Source: Candidatus Sedimenticola sp. (ex Thyasira tokunagai)
Lineage (GTDB): Bacteria > Pseudomonadota > Gammaproteobacteria > Chromatiales > Chromatiaceae
Direction of reading: 5' to 3'
NCBI GenBank assembly: GCA_037318855.1
Contig: CP134874.1
Location: 1,860,598-1,924,597, forward strand
Length of the DNA stretch: 64,000 bases
Made by a program: the position numbers and the translations under genes. How positions within the stretch are numbered: the first letter of the stretch is position 1; each line of letters starts with the position of its first letter. The notes beneath the pieces were generated by a model that saw nothing but the letters and a program-made list of their open reading frames with translations, was not told the DNA's origin and did no database searches. This document shows positions 8,914 through 17,667 of this stretch, piece after piece.

Positions 8914-9783
8914 ATGTCGTCGATACAGGATTTTATTGCATCTCGGGCAATGAGGAATGCTGTTGTGTTTTTCTGGCTGGGACACATGGCTGAGGCGAAA
9001 AAGAAAAGTGAAACCAAAACATATGAATTTACCAAACAAGCCGCCCTTAAATGCATTGCTTTTTCATGCATGCAGGAATTCAAATCAAGAGTCAGCAACC
9101 GGCGCGCCCTAAAAATACATAGCCTGTTCATTGGCGAACTGCCCAAGGCCGCCTATTGCGTGAAAATGTCTGCCACCTATCATGGCTGCGGTAATCGGGC
9201 TGGAAGAGCGGAATACCGACTTAACTTCGATCGCAGCGACAAGATGTTTGCCAAATTTGTTAAGGGAAGCAAGGTATCTTTTAACACCCTGGGGGCATTC
9301 AGGTCCGGTCTGAAATTGAGCAAGACAATAAGTACTTCGGGACTGGAGCCGTCTATTGGCCTCTCTAAATCACAATCTGAAGCGATGAAGGGCTATGACC
9401 AGTGGATATACCGAGCCATGGACAGCCGGTTGCGCACAGAGGGCGGCGGAATGAATAGAGTGGAGGAGCAGATCGGCATGCGACTGTTCAAGAAACATGA
9501 TCGCGTTCCTTCTTTCCTGTTCGACCGATTTATGTCCATTCTTACGCCCGAAGTTGAGTTCGCCATCAAAGCATGGGAGAGCAACGGCAAGCCAAGAGCC
9601 GCCGGGTCCTATAAGAAGACCATGATGCCGGCATTTCAATCCTGGTTATTGCTTCTGTATGGCCACGTGACCTGCTATTACGGCATTGGAGGGGTGATGT
9701 GGAGTTCGACACTCTCTAAGCGGGTCATTAACCAGACGGTATTCTCGAAATTCGAGGTAGGGCTGAGCCAAACGGGAAATTGA
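8914..9783 (+). CDS. Protein of unknown function (about 289 aa)
   Basis: I do not recognise this protein. The frame is open from 8845, but ATG 8914 has the best ribosome site (a run of six G's eight bases upstream). ATG 8875 is an alternative. The product is basic, without signal peptide or clear membrane helix. It is rich in Lys, Ser, Arg and Met, with short hydrophobic stretches (NAVVFFWLGHMAEA near the start, AFQSWLLLLYGHVTCYYGIG near the end) and several cysteines. Nothing around it suggests a job: it sits alone between a lipoprotein gene and elbB. It could be a lineage-specific or mobile gene. Confidence 0.5.
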   Translation: MSSIQDFIASRAMRNAVVFFWLGHMAEAKKKSETKTYEFTKQAALKCIAFSCMQEFKSRVSNRRALKIHSLFIGELPKAAYCVKMSATYHGCGNRAGRAEYRLNFDRSDKMFAKFVKGSKVSFNTLGAFRSGLKLSKTISTSGLEPSIGLSKSQSEAMKGYDQWIYRAMDSRLRTEGGGMNRVEEQIGMRLFKKHDRVPSFLFDRFMSILTPEVEFAIKAWESNGKPRAAGSYKKTMMPAFQSWLLLLYGHVTCYYGIGGVMWSSTLSKRVINQTVFSKFEVGLSQTGN

Positions 9784-9908
9784 GCCCTGTTTTTTGTGCC
9801 TGACCTGATATCAATGGCAACACTCCCGCCAAAATCCATGTGGTTGTACCCGATTCCCAGCTGAGTACCTGAAGATTTGTTGATTTTGTGAGTTGAAACT
9901 CCTATCCA

Positions 9909-10574
9909 TTAATTACCAGCCGTAACCATCTCCAGCAGAGCCCGCACACAGTTATCCGTCCCTTCTGCAATCTGGCTGACAGAGGCATCAAGCATATAAC
10001 AGGGCGTAGTGATCAGTTTTAGCTTCTCATCAATAACTATCTCCCCATGAGTGGTCTGCTGATGTACGCCTCCCATTGCCTCGATTGCACCAATTGTTCC
10101 CTGATCCTCTCCTATTGTTACTTTCGCACCTGAAAGGATTTTTGCAATAACAGCGGGTGCAATACAGAGTGCACCGATCGGTTTTTCAGCTTTGACCATG
10201 GCTGAGACTGCATGGCTAAGTTCCTGGTTCACACTGCATTCAGCACCTTCAAAAGCTAAGCTCGACAGATTTTTTGCTACACCGAATCCTCCCGGCAGTA
10301 GTAGTGCATCAAACAGACCAGCATCAAACTCAGTAAGGGGCTTGATATTGCCACGTGCAATTCTGGCAGACTCAATCAACACGTTTCTTGAATCATCCAT
10401 CTCATCACCGGTGAGATGATTGATAACATGGTGCTGTTTGATATCAGGGGCAAAACATTGATAGTCGGCTCCCTGTCGATTCAATGCCAGTAGCGATAGG
10501 ACTGATTCATGAATCTCAGCGCCATCATATACACCGCAACCGGATAAAATTACCGCAACGTTGGGTTTTGCCAT
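9909..10574 (-). CDS. elbB: ElbB-like isoprenoid biosynthesis glyoxalase (DJ-1/PfpI superfamily)
   Basis: This is a 221-aa GATase1-like protein. Start ATG 10574 has a perfect AGGAGG ribosome site 7 bases upstream; the frame runs further upstream without support. Family signatures are NVAVILSGCGVYDGAEIHE at the N-terminus, LLLPGGFGVAKNLS in the middle and GALCIAPAVIAKIL with the elbow cysteine Cys137. ElbB/YhbL of E. coli has glyoxalase activity and was linked to isoprenoid formation; its physiological role is still unclear. It is transcribed alone and ends near the 3' end of the unknown gene from the opposite strand. Confidence 0.9.
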   Translation of the reverse strand: MAKPNVAVILSGCGVYDGAEIHESVLSLLALNRQGADYQCFAPDIKQHHVINHLTGDEMDDSRNVLIESARIARGNIKPLTEFDAGLFDALLLPGGFGVAKNLSSLAFEGAECSVNQELSHAVSAMVKAEKPIGALCIAPAVIAKILSGAKVTIGEDQGTIGAIEAMGGVHQQTTHGEIVIDEKLKLITTPCYMLDASVSQIAEGTDNCVRALLEMVTAGN

Positions 10575-10782
10575 CACCACACCTCCTGATTTTAAGAGCC
10601 ATCTTCCGAAAAATCTCTGAAAAAAACACAGGCCGCAAGGAGTCACTTATGACTCGTTCAGAGGCCCCCAAGCGTAATTATGATTTGGTTTCAATCTACT
10701 AATATATCTCATGTTGGCTTTGATCCGGCAATATTGAATGGATGTTGATAGTAAATCCTCAATATCCAATATACTCTTAACC

Positions 10783-11100
10783 CAAGTTTCGGAGTTCAAA
10801 TGACGTAAAAGGCTTGGATAGACCGTCCCTTCTCCCTCAGGGGGGGTGTCGTAAAAGCACCAATCCCTTCTCCCTACGAGGGAGAAGGTTAGGATGAGGG
10901 TGTATTAAATCAATAAGTTACCTATTGATCCCCCTCACCCTAACCCTCTCCCCGGTGGGGAGAGGGGACTTTTGTGACACCCTTCTCAGGGAGAAGGCCT
11001 GGATGAGGGAAATTAGAAAAATCAAAGCGTTAGCTTTTCAAGCTCCCCTCACCCTAACCCTCTCCCTGAGAGAGAGGGGGCTAATGAACTCCGAAACTTG
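10783..11100. repeat. MITE-like palindromic element with 16-bp terminal inverted repeats, copy 1
   Basis: The ends are perfect 16-bp inverted repeats (CAAGTTTCGGAGTTCA at 10783-10798 and its complement at 11085-11100). Inside, three copies of a CTCACCCTAACCCTCTCCC-type module lie in alternating orientation and can form stem-loops with their GGGAGAAGGG partners. It contains no gene. A shorter relative with the same end sequence lies at 40876-40967. The right end reaches to within 60 bp of the next gene's start, so it may carry promoter or leader functions. Confidence 0.75.
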
Positions 11101-11158
11101 AGTGTTAACAAATTCTATTAAAAACTCTTCATCACTTGATTACAGGAATGGCCCGGAT

Positions 11159-12778
11159 ATGAATAAAGTGTCTATCTATAAGTGGGACGAACTGGAACCT
11201 CTCGCTCCAGCCTATGCGTTGGTTGCTGATGTAGATCTGGTGGTCATTCGTTGGCAAGACGAAGAGCAGGTGTCTGTGCTGTTTGGTCGTTGTTTACACC
11301 GTGGTGGGTTGATGCATGACGGGCATATAGACGGCGAGAATATTATTTGTGGGCTTCATGATTGGGATTACAGCTATAAGACTGGAGTCAGCTCATACAA
11401 TCCGGCTGAACGGCTACATCGATTCACATCCTGGCTGGAAGATGGAGTGGTTTGGATTGATGAAGACGAAGTCAGAGCCTGGGCTATAGATAATCCACAG
11501 CCTTACAATCGTGACGCCTATCACGGTCTGTACAAGGATTTTCACGGCACACAGGATGAGCCGCACACTCAATATATTCAGCATCTTTCAGAACACGGTT
11601 TATCAAAAGTTGGTCATCACGGTCGAATGGGCGCGATGGGTGTTCCACCCGGTGAATTACCAAAGTGGGACGATATACAGCTCCTTACGGCGCAACTGCA
11701 TAAACTTCCACTGCTGGAAGATGCTTCAGTTGGTACGGAGATCATCATCGGCCCAAACGCGAATAAGCCATTGCTGCTGGAGCGGCCCCTGTTTGTCTCT
11801 GATATGAGCTTTGGTGCGCTCTCGGAAGAGGCCAAAATTGCATTGGCTATGGGTGCTGAGTTGGCAGGGACGGGTATCTGCTCCGGTGAAGGCGGTATGT
11901 TGCCTGACGAGCAAGCCGCCAATTCTCGTTACCTGTATGAACTGGCCTCCGCGCGCTTTGGTTACTCAATGGATAAGGTGCAAAAGTGCCAGGCATTTCA
12001 TTTCAAATGTGGCCAGGGTGCCAAAACCGGTACCGGTGGTCATCTGCCGGGCAGTAAAGTAAATGGAAAAATAGCTGAAGTACGCGGTTTGGCAGAAGGG
12101 GAGGCCGCCGTTTCACCTCCTCGCTTTCCAGACTGGGAGCATCTTGATGACTATCGCCACTTTGCTGCCGAGGTGCGAGAAGCCACCGGTGGTATTCCTA
12201 TCGGCGTAAAGCTCTCTGCTCAACATGTTGAACGTGATATCGAGGCTGCACTGCAAATTGGTGTGGATTACATTATTCTGGATGGGCGAGGCGGCGGTAC
12301 GGGCGCTGCACCTCTGCTGTTCAGAAACAATATTTCAGTGCCAACCATTCCTGCATTAGCCCGCGCTCGTCGCTATCTCGATAGTCAAGGCCGTACCGAT
12401 GTCTCACTGATAGCTACAGGAGGCTTACGTCTGCCGGCGGATTTCATCAAAGCAATGGCATTGGGTGCGGATGCAATCGCTGTATCCAATTCTGCGATTC
12501 AGTCCATAGGTTGTTTGGGAATGCGAGCCTGCCACACAAACAACTGTCCCGTAGGTATAGCAACACAGCAACCGCATCTAAGGCGGCGTCTGAAAATTGA
12601 GAAAGGGGCGAAACAGCTGAATAATTTCTTCCGTGCATCAACCGAATTAATGCAAGTAATGGCCCGTGCCTGTGGTCACGACCACCTGAATAAATTCTGT
12701 ATTGACGATTTGACCACATGGAATCGAGATATGGCCCATTTGGCGGGTATCGCTTATGGGGGGTTCTCCACAGAATGA
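11159..12778 (+). CDS. Rieske [2Fe-2S]-glutamate synthase-type FMN oxidoreductase fusion
   Basis: This 539-aa protein combines an N-terminal Rieske domain (Cys45-x-His47 and Cys64-x2-His67, binding a [2Fe-2S] cluster) with a glutamate-synthase-like FMN barrel. Barrel signatures are VSDMSFGALSEEAKIAL, SGEGGMLPDE, GQGAKTGTGGHLPG, KLSAQHVERD and GRGGGTGAAP. The cysteine set Cys452, Cys458, Cys463 (GCLGMRACHTNNCPVG) matches the [3Fe-4S] site of glutamate synthases. The glutaminase domain is absent. I chose ATG 11159, which has AGGAA upstream. It is monocistronic. The fold predicts an electron-accepting FMN enzyme acting on an amino or methylamine-like substrate; the substrate cannot be read from the sequence. 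Confidence 0.85.
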   Translation: MNKVSIYKWDELEPLAPAYALVADVDLVVIRWQDEEQVSVLFGRCLHRGGLMHDGHIDGENIICGLHDWDYSYKTGVSSYNPAERLHRFTSWLEDGVVWIDEDEVRAWAIDNPQPYNRDAYHGLYKDFHGTQDEPHTQYIQHLSEHGLSKVGHHGRMGAMGVPPGELPKWDDIQLLTAQLHKLPLLEDASVGTEIIIGPNANKPLLLERPLFVSDMSFGALSEEAKIALAMGAELAGTGICSGEGGMLPDEQAANSRYLYELASARFGYSMDKVQKCQAFHFKCGQGAKTGTGGHLPGSKVNGKIAEVRGLAEGEAAVSPPRFPDWEHLDDYRHFAAEVREATGGIPIGVKLSAQHVERDIEAALQIGVDYIILDGRGGGTGAAPLLFRNNISVPTIPALARARRYLDSQGRTDVSLIATGGLRLPADFIKAMALGADAIAVSNSAIQSIGCLGMRACHTNNCPVGIATQQPHLRRRLKIEKGAKQLNNFFRASTELMQVMARACGHDHLNKFCIDDLTTWNRDMAHLAGIAYGGFSTE

Positions 12779-13051
12779 TTCACACGATTTGCACCTGATA
12801 GGTTGAAATCGCATGGATATTAGATAGGTAAGAACTCCAGGGTTCTCATTTTAGGAGCCTATTTTCCGAGCACTATTTTTTCTGAGAATTTTACCTATTT
12901 GTTATTTTGTGAAAATAAGGATGGGCGTCTAAGTTAGATGTCAAAAAACTGCAACAAGGGGTTTTTCTACCCTACTCATTAAACTATACTATTGGCCGAT
13001 ATGATTGATTTATAAATAATAAATAGATAAATAACCAAAGGATAGTGAGAG

Positions 13052-14038
13052 ATGAAAAAGCCAGTTAAAGTCACAATCACCGGCGCAGCAGGCCACATCG
13101 GTTACGCTTTGGCATTTCGGATCGCCTCCGGTGAGATGTTTGGGCCAGAGCAGCCGGTGATTCTCAGGCTGCTGGAGATTCCTCAAGCGCTCTCCTCCCT
13201 TAATGGTGTCGGTATGGAGTTGGAGGATTGTGCATTGCCTCTACTGCACGATGTTGTGTTGACAGATGATCCTTCCATCGGTTTCCGTGAAACTGATTAC
13301 GCTATATTGATTGGTGCCAAGCCTCGCGGTAAAGGGATGGAGCGCAAGGACCTGATCACAGAAAATGCCAAGATTTTTTCAGCCCAGGGTAAGAGTATCA
13401 ACGATAATGCATCGAAAGATGTGCGGGTGCTGGTGGTGGGTAATCCCGCTAATACCAATGCGTTGATTGCGGCCTCCAACGCTCCGGACCTGAATCCAAG
13501 GCAGTTTACCGCCATGACCCGTCTTGATCATAACCGGGCACTGGGGCAGCTGGCCAAAAAGACCAACTCCCTGGTAGCGGATATCACTCGAATGACTGTC
13601 TGGGGCAACCACTCCATGACCCAGTACCCGGATATCGCCAGCTGCCTGGTTAACGGTACGCCTGCTTACGATCTGGTGACAAGGGACTGGGCTATTGATC
13701 ACATGATTCCGCGGATTCAGCGCCGAGGTGCCGAGATCATCGGCGCTCGTGGGCTCTCCTCGGCTGCGTCGGCGGCAGACGCGGTGGTGGATCATGTCCA
13801 CAACTGGGTACTGGGTACAGCGGAAGGGGATTGGGTCAGTATGGCCGTTCCCTCGGATGGCAGCTACGGTGTCAGTGAGGGGGTGGTTTTCTCCTTTCCC
13901 GTTACCTGCAAGGAGGGTGAGTACGAGATTGTCCAGGGTTTGGAATTGGATCAACTGAGCCTATCTCGCCTCAAGGCTTCTGAGAGAGAGTTGCTGGAAG
14001 AGCGGACGATGATTGAGGATCTGTTACCCAAAAGGTGA
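13052..14038 (+). CDS. mdh: Malate dehydrogenase (NAD), cytosolic type
   Basis: This 328-aa enzyme interconverts malate and oxaloacetate. The Rossmann motif GAAGHIG stands at residues 11-17, followed by the adenine-binding LLEIPQA. The substrate arginines lie in [11 protein letters not shown], and the catalytic pair in TRLDHNRA and [12 protein letters not shown]. It belongs to the MDH group with the GAAGxIGY start, different from the second enzyme at 17668. A ribosome site (GGATAG) lies 10 bp before the ATG. It is a single gene closed by a strong hairpin. In an rTCA organism it would run toward malate, but it could equally serve the oxidative direction. Confidence 0.93.
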   Translation: MKKPVKVTITGAAGHIGYALAFRIASGEMFGPEQPVILRLLEIPQALSSLNGVGMELEDCALPLLHDVVLTDDPSIGFRETDYAILIGAKPRGKGMERKDLITENAKIFSAQGKSINDNASKDVRVLVVGNPANTNALIAASNAPDLNPRQFTAMTRLDHNRALGQLAKKTNSLVADITRMTVWGNHSMTQYPDIASCLVNGTPAYDLVTRDWAIDHMIPRIQRRGAEIIGARGLSSAASAADAVVDHVHNWVLGTAEGDWVSMAVPSDGSYGVSEGVVFSFPVTCKEGEYEIVQGLELDQLSLSRLKASERELLEERTMIEDLLPKR

Positions 14039-14084
14039 TTTGACTCCCTCTGCACCAACCTGGTGGCGCGGTTAAGCCAGGATA

Positions 14085-14119
14085 CACGGCACTGCCATGG
14101 CAGTGCCGTTATCTTTTGC
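14085..14119 (+). terminator. Rho-independent terminator after mdh
   Basis: A perfect 22-bp palindrome (CGGCACTGCC/GGCAGTGCCG at 14087-14108) is followed by TTATCTTTT. It lies about 50 bp past the mdh stop. Confidence 0.75.
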
Positions 14120-14249
14120 GAAATTGATTTTTCTTAAGGTAATCTCTGCTGAATAAATCTACACTTCCCCTTCTGTATTCACTACCTCTTAGACTGCCAT
14201 TGGTGGCGCCGCCGGTGAAGTGTCTGTCTGCTTTGTAATAAAATCTGAT

Positions 14250-15488
14250 ATGAAGAGAGCTTTGTCAGCACTGTTGTTACTGATAGGTGTGGTCTCAACC
14301 ACTCCCGGCTTCTGCCTCGCCCCCCTGCAACTGCTGATTGAATTGACACCCCCTGGAAGTGTGCTGCGTCCTCCTCCGGGAACCTACGAAGGACCAATCG
14401 TTCTTAAGCGCGCCATCACACTCGACGGACAGGGTAAGGTGACGATTGACGGCGGCGGCGAAGGGACGGTGTTGAGCGTCAAGGCGGATGGCGCTGTGAT
14501 AAGAGGCATGCATCTGACGCATTCAGGTGATTCACACGATCGCGTTGATGCCGGTCTGCTGCTGGAGGCGGAAGACACCCTGATTGAGAACAACACCATC
14601 GACGATGTACTCTTTGGTATCCATATCCGCCAGGCCAACAACAATACACTTCGTGGTAATCATGTCTCTTCAAGAGGGGAAGCAGAGAGCCTGCGCGGTG
14701 ACGGTATTCGTATGTGGTACAGCAGTGACAACCTGATTCAGGGAAATCATTTTGATCACATCCGTGATCTGCTATTTACCAATTCAACTGATAACCGCAT
14801 TATTGATAACACTGTCCGCAATGGCCGAATGGGGATGGAGTTTATCTACTCCCATGGCAACTGGGTGGAGAACAACCGGATATCTGAAAATCGAACCGGT
14901 ATTGTGGTGATCTACTCCAACGGCCTTACCATTAAAGGCAACCGTATTATCCATCTGCGCAACCCCTCCGGTTCAGGGTTTTCCATCAAGGACAGTTCTC
15001 AGGTGACGATCAAAGATAACAGCATTGTGCACTGCGCAGTCGGACTTATCGCCAACGCACCGGTGGATCCCGTCAATATCATCTATCTCTACGATAACCT
15101 GTTTGCCTACAATGATGTAGCGCTCTATTTCTACGGTGAGAAGGGCGGTCATGTGATTCACGGTAACCGTTTTCAAGACAACTTTACCGAGGTGTTGGTC
15201 AGCTCTCCCTCCAGCGCTTTGGCCAATGATTGGCGTGGCAACTACTGGGATGGTTACCAGGGATTTGATCGTGGTGGAGACGGTGTCGGCGATACACCTC
15301 ATACTGTTCACACCTACTCCGATCGTATCTGGCGGGACCGCCCGATGGCTCGTTTCTACCGTGGTTCACCCATGTTGGAATTTATCGATTTTGCCGAACG
15401 CCTGGCGCCTTTCTCTAAACCTGACCTGATCCTTCGAGACCCCACACCGCGGGTAGACTCGCCTGCGATCTCAGAGGACACCTTTTAA
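14250..15488 (+). CDS. NosD-like periplasmic parallel beta-helix protein
   Basis: I chose ATG 14250, which gives a signal peptide (MKRALSALLLLIGVVSTTPG). The mature protein is a right-handed beta-helix made of repeated 20-24-residue turns (IENNTIDDVLFGIHI, LRGNHV, IQGNHF, IDNTVRNGRMGMEF, VENNRISENRTGIVV). The C-terminal signature GNYWDGYQGFD is typical of NosD. NosD helps copper-centre assembly in N2O reductase together with NosF and NosY. Here no nosZ, nosR, nosF or nosY is nearby, so the usual job is not supported by context. It may be a stand-alone relative or part of a relocated system. Length (412 aa) fits NosD. Confidence 0.82.
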   Translation: MKRALSALLLLIGVVSTTPGFCLAPLQLLIELTPPGSVLRPPPGTYEGPIVLKRAITLDGQGKVTIDGGGEGTVLSVKADGAVIRGMHLTHSGDSHDRVDAGLLLEAEDTLIENNTIDDVLFGIHIRQANNNTLRGNHVSSRGEAESLRGDGIRMWYSSDNLIQGNHFDHIRDLLFTNSTDNRIIDNTVRNGRMGMEFIYSHGNWVENNRISENRTGIVVIYSNGLTIKGNRIIHLRNPSGSGFSIKDSSQVTIKDNSIVHCAVGLIANAPVDPVNIIYLYDNLFAYNDVALYFYGEKGGHVIHGNRFQDNFTEVLVSSPSSALANDWRGNYWDGYQGFDRGGDGVGDTPHTVHTYSDRIWRDRPMARFYRGSPMLEFIDFAERLAPFSKPDLILRDPTPRVDSPAISEDTF

Positions 15489-15535
15489 AACTGATCCTGC
15501 ACTGTGCTCCTGTTCCACGCAATTATCATCACCTC

Positions 15536-15614
15536 TGTAGGAGCGGCGCCACCGCTGCGATGAGTGTTGCTCCGCCCTGCGAGACCCCATCGCGCCGAGG
15601 GCGGCGCTCCTACA
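15536..15614. repeat. REP element, TGTAGGAGCG family
   Basis: Two inverted arms begin with TGTAGGAGCGGCGCC (15536) and end with the near complement GGCGCTCCTACA (to 15614). This is the GTAGGAGCG-type REP seen widely in gammaproteobacteria. Related copies stand at 25088 and 47258. Confidence 0.75.
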
Positions 15615-15744
15615 TCATAGGTGTAGGCTGCTGTGCGGAACAGGATTACTGTGCAGAGCCATTGTTTAAATCAAATTTGGAGAGCAATGTAGCTTTTACT
15701 CGGACAAATAGGCAAAATTGGAAGGATACCAAGAAGGGGTTAAG

Positions 15745-16737
15745 ATGCTTAAAAACAGGCCGTGTCATATTCTTAAAGCCGATCAGTTCGATCGGGAGTT
15801 TCTCGACTATCTCTATAACCTGGTAAATCTTGTCAGGCGCTTTGATAAGAGCAAAGAGGGGCTGCTCTATCTTCAGTCACTACTGCCTCATGTCAGGGCA
15901 ATGCTCTATTTTACCCAACCTTCAACCCGAACCTTCATGTCTTTCCACTCGGCATGTGGAATTCTTGGCATCAAAACCTCGGAGATTCGTGACAGTTCAA
16001 CCAGCTCGGAAGCCAAAGGGGAGTCGATTGATGACTCTCTGCGAACCTTCTCAAGCTATGTCGATCTGATCATTATGCGCTCTCCCGAGGCCGGGCTATG
16101 TGAGCACATTGCCGATTTTCTCGATGCCACACCGAGGCCGGTTCCAATTATCAACGCCGGTAGTGGACCTGATGAGCATCCCTCACAGGCACTGCTGGAT
16201 ATCTACACCTTGCAACGTAGCTTCAAGGATAAGCGGATTGATGGTAAGACCATCTGTATGGTGGGTGACCTGAAACGTGGTCGTACAGTTCGCTCACTTA
16301 GCAGGCTGTTGACCAACTACCGGGACGTAACAATTCTCTTTGTCTCGCCTGAAGAGTTTCGGATATCGGAAGATTTACGCCAGTATCTCTCCGGCACCGG
16401 AATTTCGTTCACTGAGACCACTGACTTTGAAGGCTCTATTACTCAAGCCGATGCCATCTATATGACGCGTATACAGGATGAGTATGACAAGAAGGGAGAG
16501 TCCCAAGCGGTTGATCACTCCGGTTTCTGTCTTCGTTATGACCACCTGGAGCGGATTAAAGAGCACTGCGTCATTATGCATCCGCTGCCTCGGCGTGATG
16601 AGATTGATCCCAAGATCGACAGTGATCCAAGAGCCAAGTATTGGCGTCAGGAGAGAAACGGTATGTGGGTTAGGGTGGCACTGATTGCGATTCTGATGGA
16701 GGTGGATCACCAGGTTATGTTGCCCGATCTTCAATAA
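15745..16737 (+). CDS. pyrB: Aspartate carbamoyltransferase catalytic chain
   Basis: This 330-aa enzyme condenses carbamoyl phosphate and aspartate in pyrimidine synthesis. The carbamoyl-phosphate loop is STRT (residues 60-63, in FTQPSTRTF). Other signatures are NAGSGPDEHPSQALLD, the aspartate-binding MTRIQDEY and MHPLPRRDEID. ATG 15745 is preceded by AGAAGGGG; a TTG nine codons earlier is less likely. No pyrI or pyrC is attached, so it may be an unregulated or class-specific ATCase. The gene is monocistronic. Confidence 0.9.
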   Translation: MLKNRPCHILKADQFDREFLDYLYNLVNLVRRFDKSKEGLLYLQSLLPHVRAMLYFTQPSTRTFMSFHSACGILGIKTSEIRDSSTSSEAKGESIDDSLRTFSSYVDLIIMRSPEAGLCEHIADFLDATPRPVPIINAGSGPDEHPSQALLDIYTLQRSFKDKRIDGKTICMVGDLKRGRTVRSLSRLLTNYRDVTILFVSPEEFRISEDLRQYLSGTGISFTETTDFEGSITQADAIYMTRIQDEYDKKGESQAVDHSGFCLRYDHLERIKEHCVIMHPLPRRDEIDPKIDSDPRAKYWRQERNGMWVRVALIAILMEVDHQVMLPDLQ

Positions 16738-16866
16738 GCCGTGGTGCGGCTCCTCCATGAACATAAATGTGGTGGCCAAAGGTGTACATAATGGTGGTGG
16801 CTATCTTCTCTGTCACGACCGTTTTTAATCTTTACTGCTACAGTTAATCGATATAAATCGGGCTCA

Positions 16867-16900
16867 ATTAATGTTGCACCGCGATTAATGTTGCACCGCG
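16867..16900 (+). repeat. Tandem 17-bp duplication
   Basis: ATTAATGTTGCACCGCG occurs twice in perfect tandem. It may be a duplicated regulator-binding site or slippage product. Confidence 0.7.
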
Positions 16901-17242
16901 GGATAAATCTACCTCTGAGCCACCCTCCACTTATCGACGTTTATTTCAATCAAGCACCGCTCCTGTATGCCTCAACTGGTATTAATATTCCCTTATAACC
17001 TTCTGTTTTATCGGGTATAAATATCGGTCATTGGTACGCATCGCACAGTGCCTGTTTTGCCCCCATGGGGGTGCATAAATAAACCATAAAATATTTCACT
17101 GCCCTCCCAAAAAATCTCACTCGCCTAGTGTGGTTTTCCTGAAGTATGCTCATGGTCCGAAACTGGAGCATTGGCCATCGAGCCTATTAAATTGAAGCGA
17201 TAAGAATAACTAATCGTGACGATAAGAAATTATGTGGATTGC

Positions 17243-17260
17243 TCCGATTTATTGATCGGA
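17243..17260. promoter_or_regulatory. Candidate operator palindrome
   Basis: TCCGAT and ATCGGA are perfect inverted half-sites separated by six bases, about 410 bp before the rTCA operon. A dimeric regulator could bind; no regulator gene is adjacent. Confidence 0.35.
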
Positions 17261-17581
17261 ATGGCCCAAAAATGCCCTCTGCGCTGTGTTGAGGGAATAT
17301 GCTGATTTCCTATGTCATGAATTGCTGTTATTTATATTAATATCAAGAAGATATGCCGTTTTTATGTTGTGCATATGGAGTGGATGTCAAATGATTTCAG
17401 CTGCGAGCCAGACCGGCCATATTCCATGTGGATAGATAGGCTGTTTTCCAGGAATGGACTCTGAAGCTTAAATGCGTATTATATGTACGGAAATTTGCAA
17501 CCGACCTTTCGTCTTGTATAGATGTTTGCAATTAAATTTGTTTTAGTGTGGGAATTATGTGTGGCTTTGAACGCGCACACT

Positions 17582-17622
17582 GCAAGCCAGTTTTCGGTGG
17601 GGGATAAATACCGACTGGCTGC
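17582..17622 (+). promoter_or_regulatory. Leader hairpin 45 bp upstream of the rTCA operon start
   Basis: GCAAGCCAGT and ACTGGCTGC with inner CGG/CCG pair into a stem in the predicted 5' leader. No T-run follows, so it is more like a leader structure or binding site than a terminator. Confidence 0.35.
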
Positions 17623-17667
17623 ATATATCTCCAACTACGTACGATGCAAACCAATTTAGGAAAATAG

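Larger units (their letters stand above)
16738..17667 (+). promoter_or_regulatory. Long intergenic/leader region upstream of the rTCA operon
   Basis: These 930 bases have no supported gene and are clearly AT-richer than the flanking genes. They hold a tandem 17-bp duplication (16867-16900), a spaced palindrome TCCGAT-N6-ATCGGA (17243-17260) and a hairpin (17582-17622) just before the first rTCA gene. The promoter of the malate dehydrogenase-ATP citrate lyase-isocitrate dehydrogenase operon must be here, since the next upstream gene is followed by this gap. I could not fix -35/-10 boxes with confidence. Confidence 0.5.
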
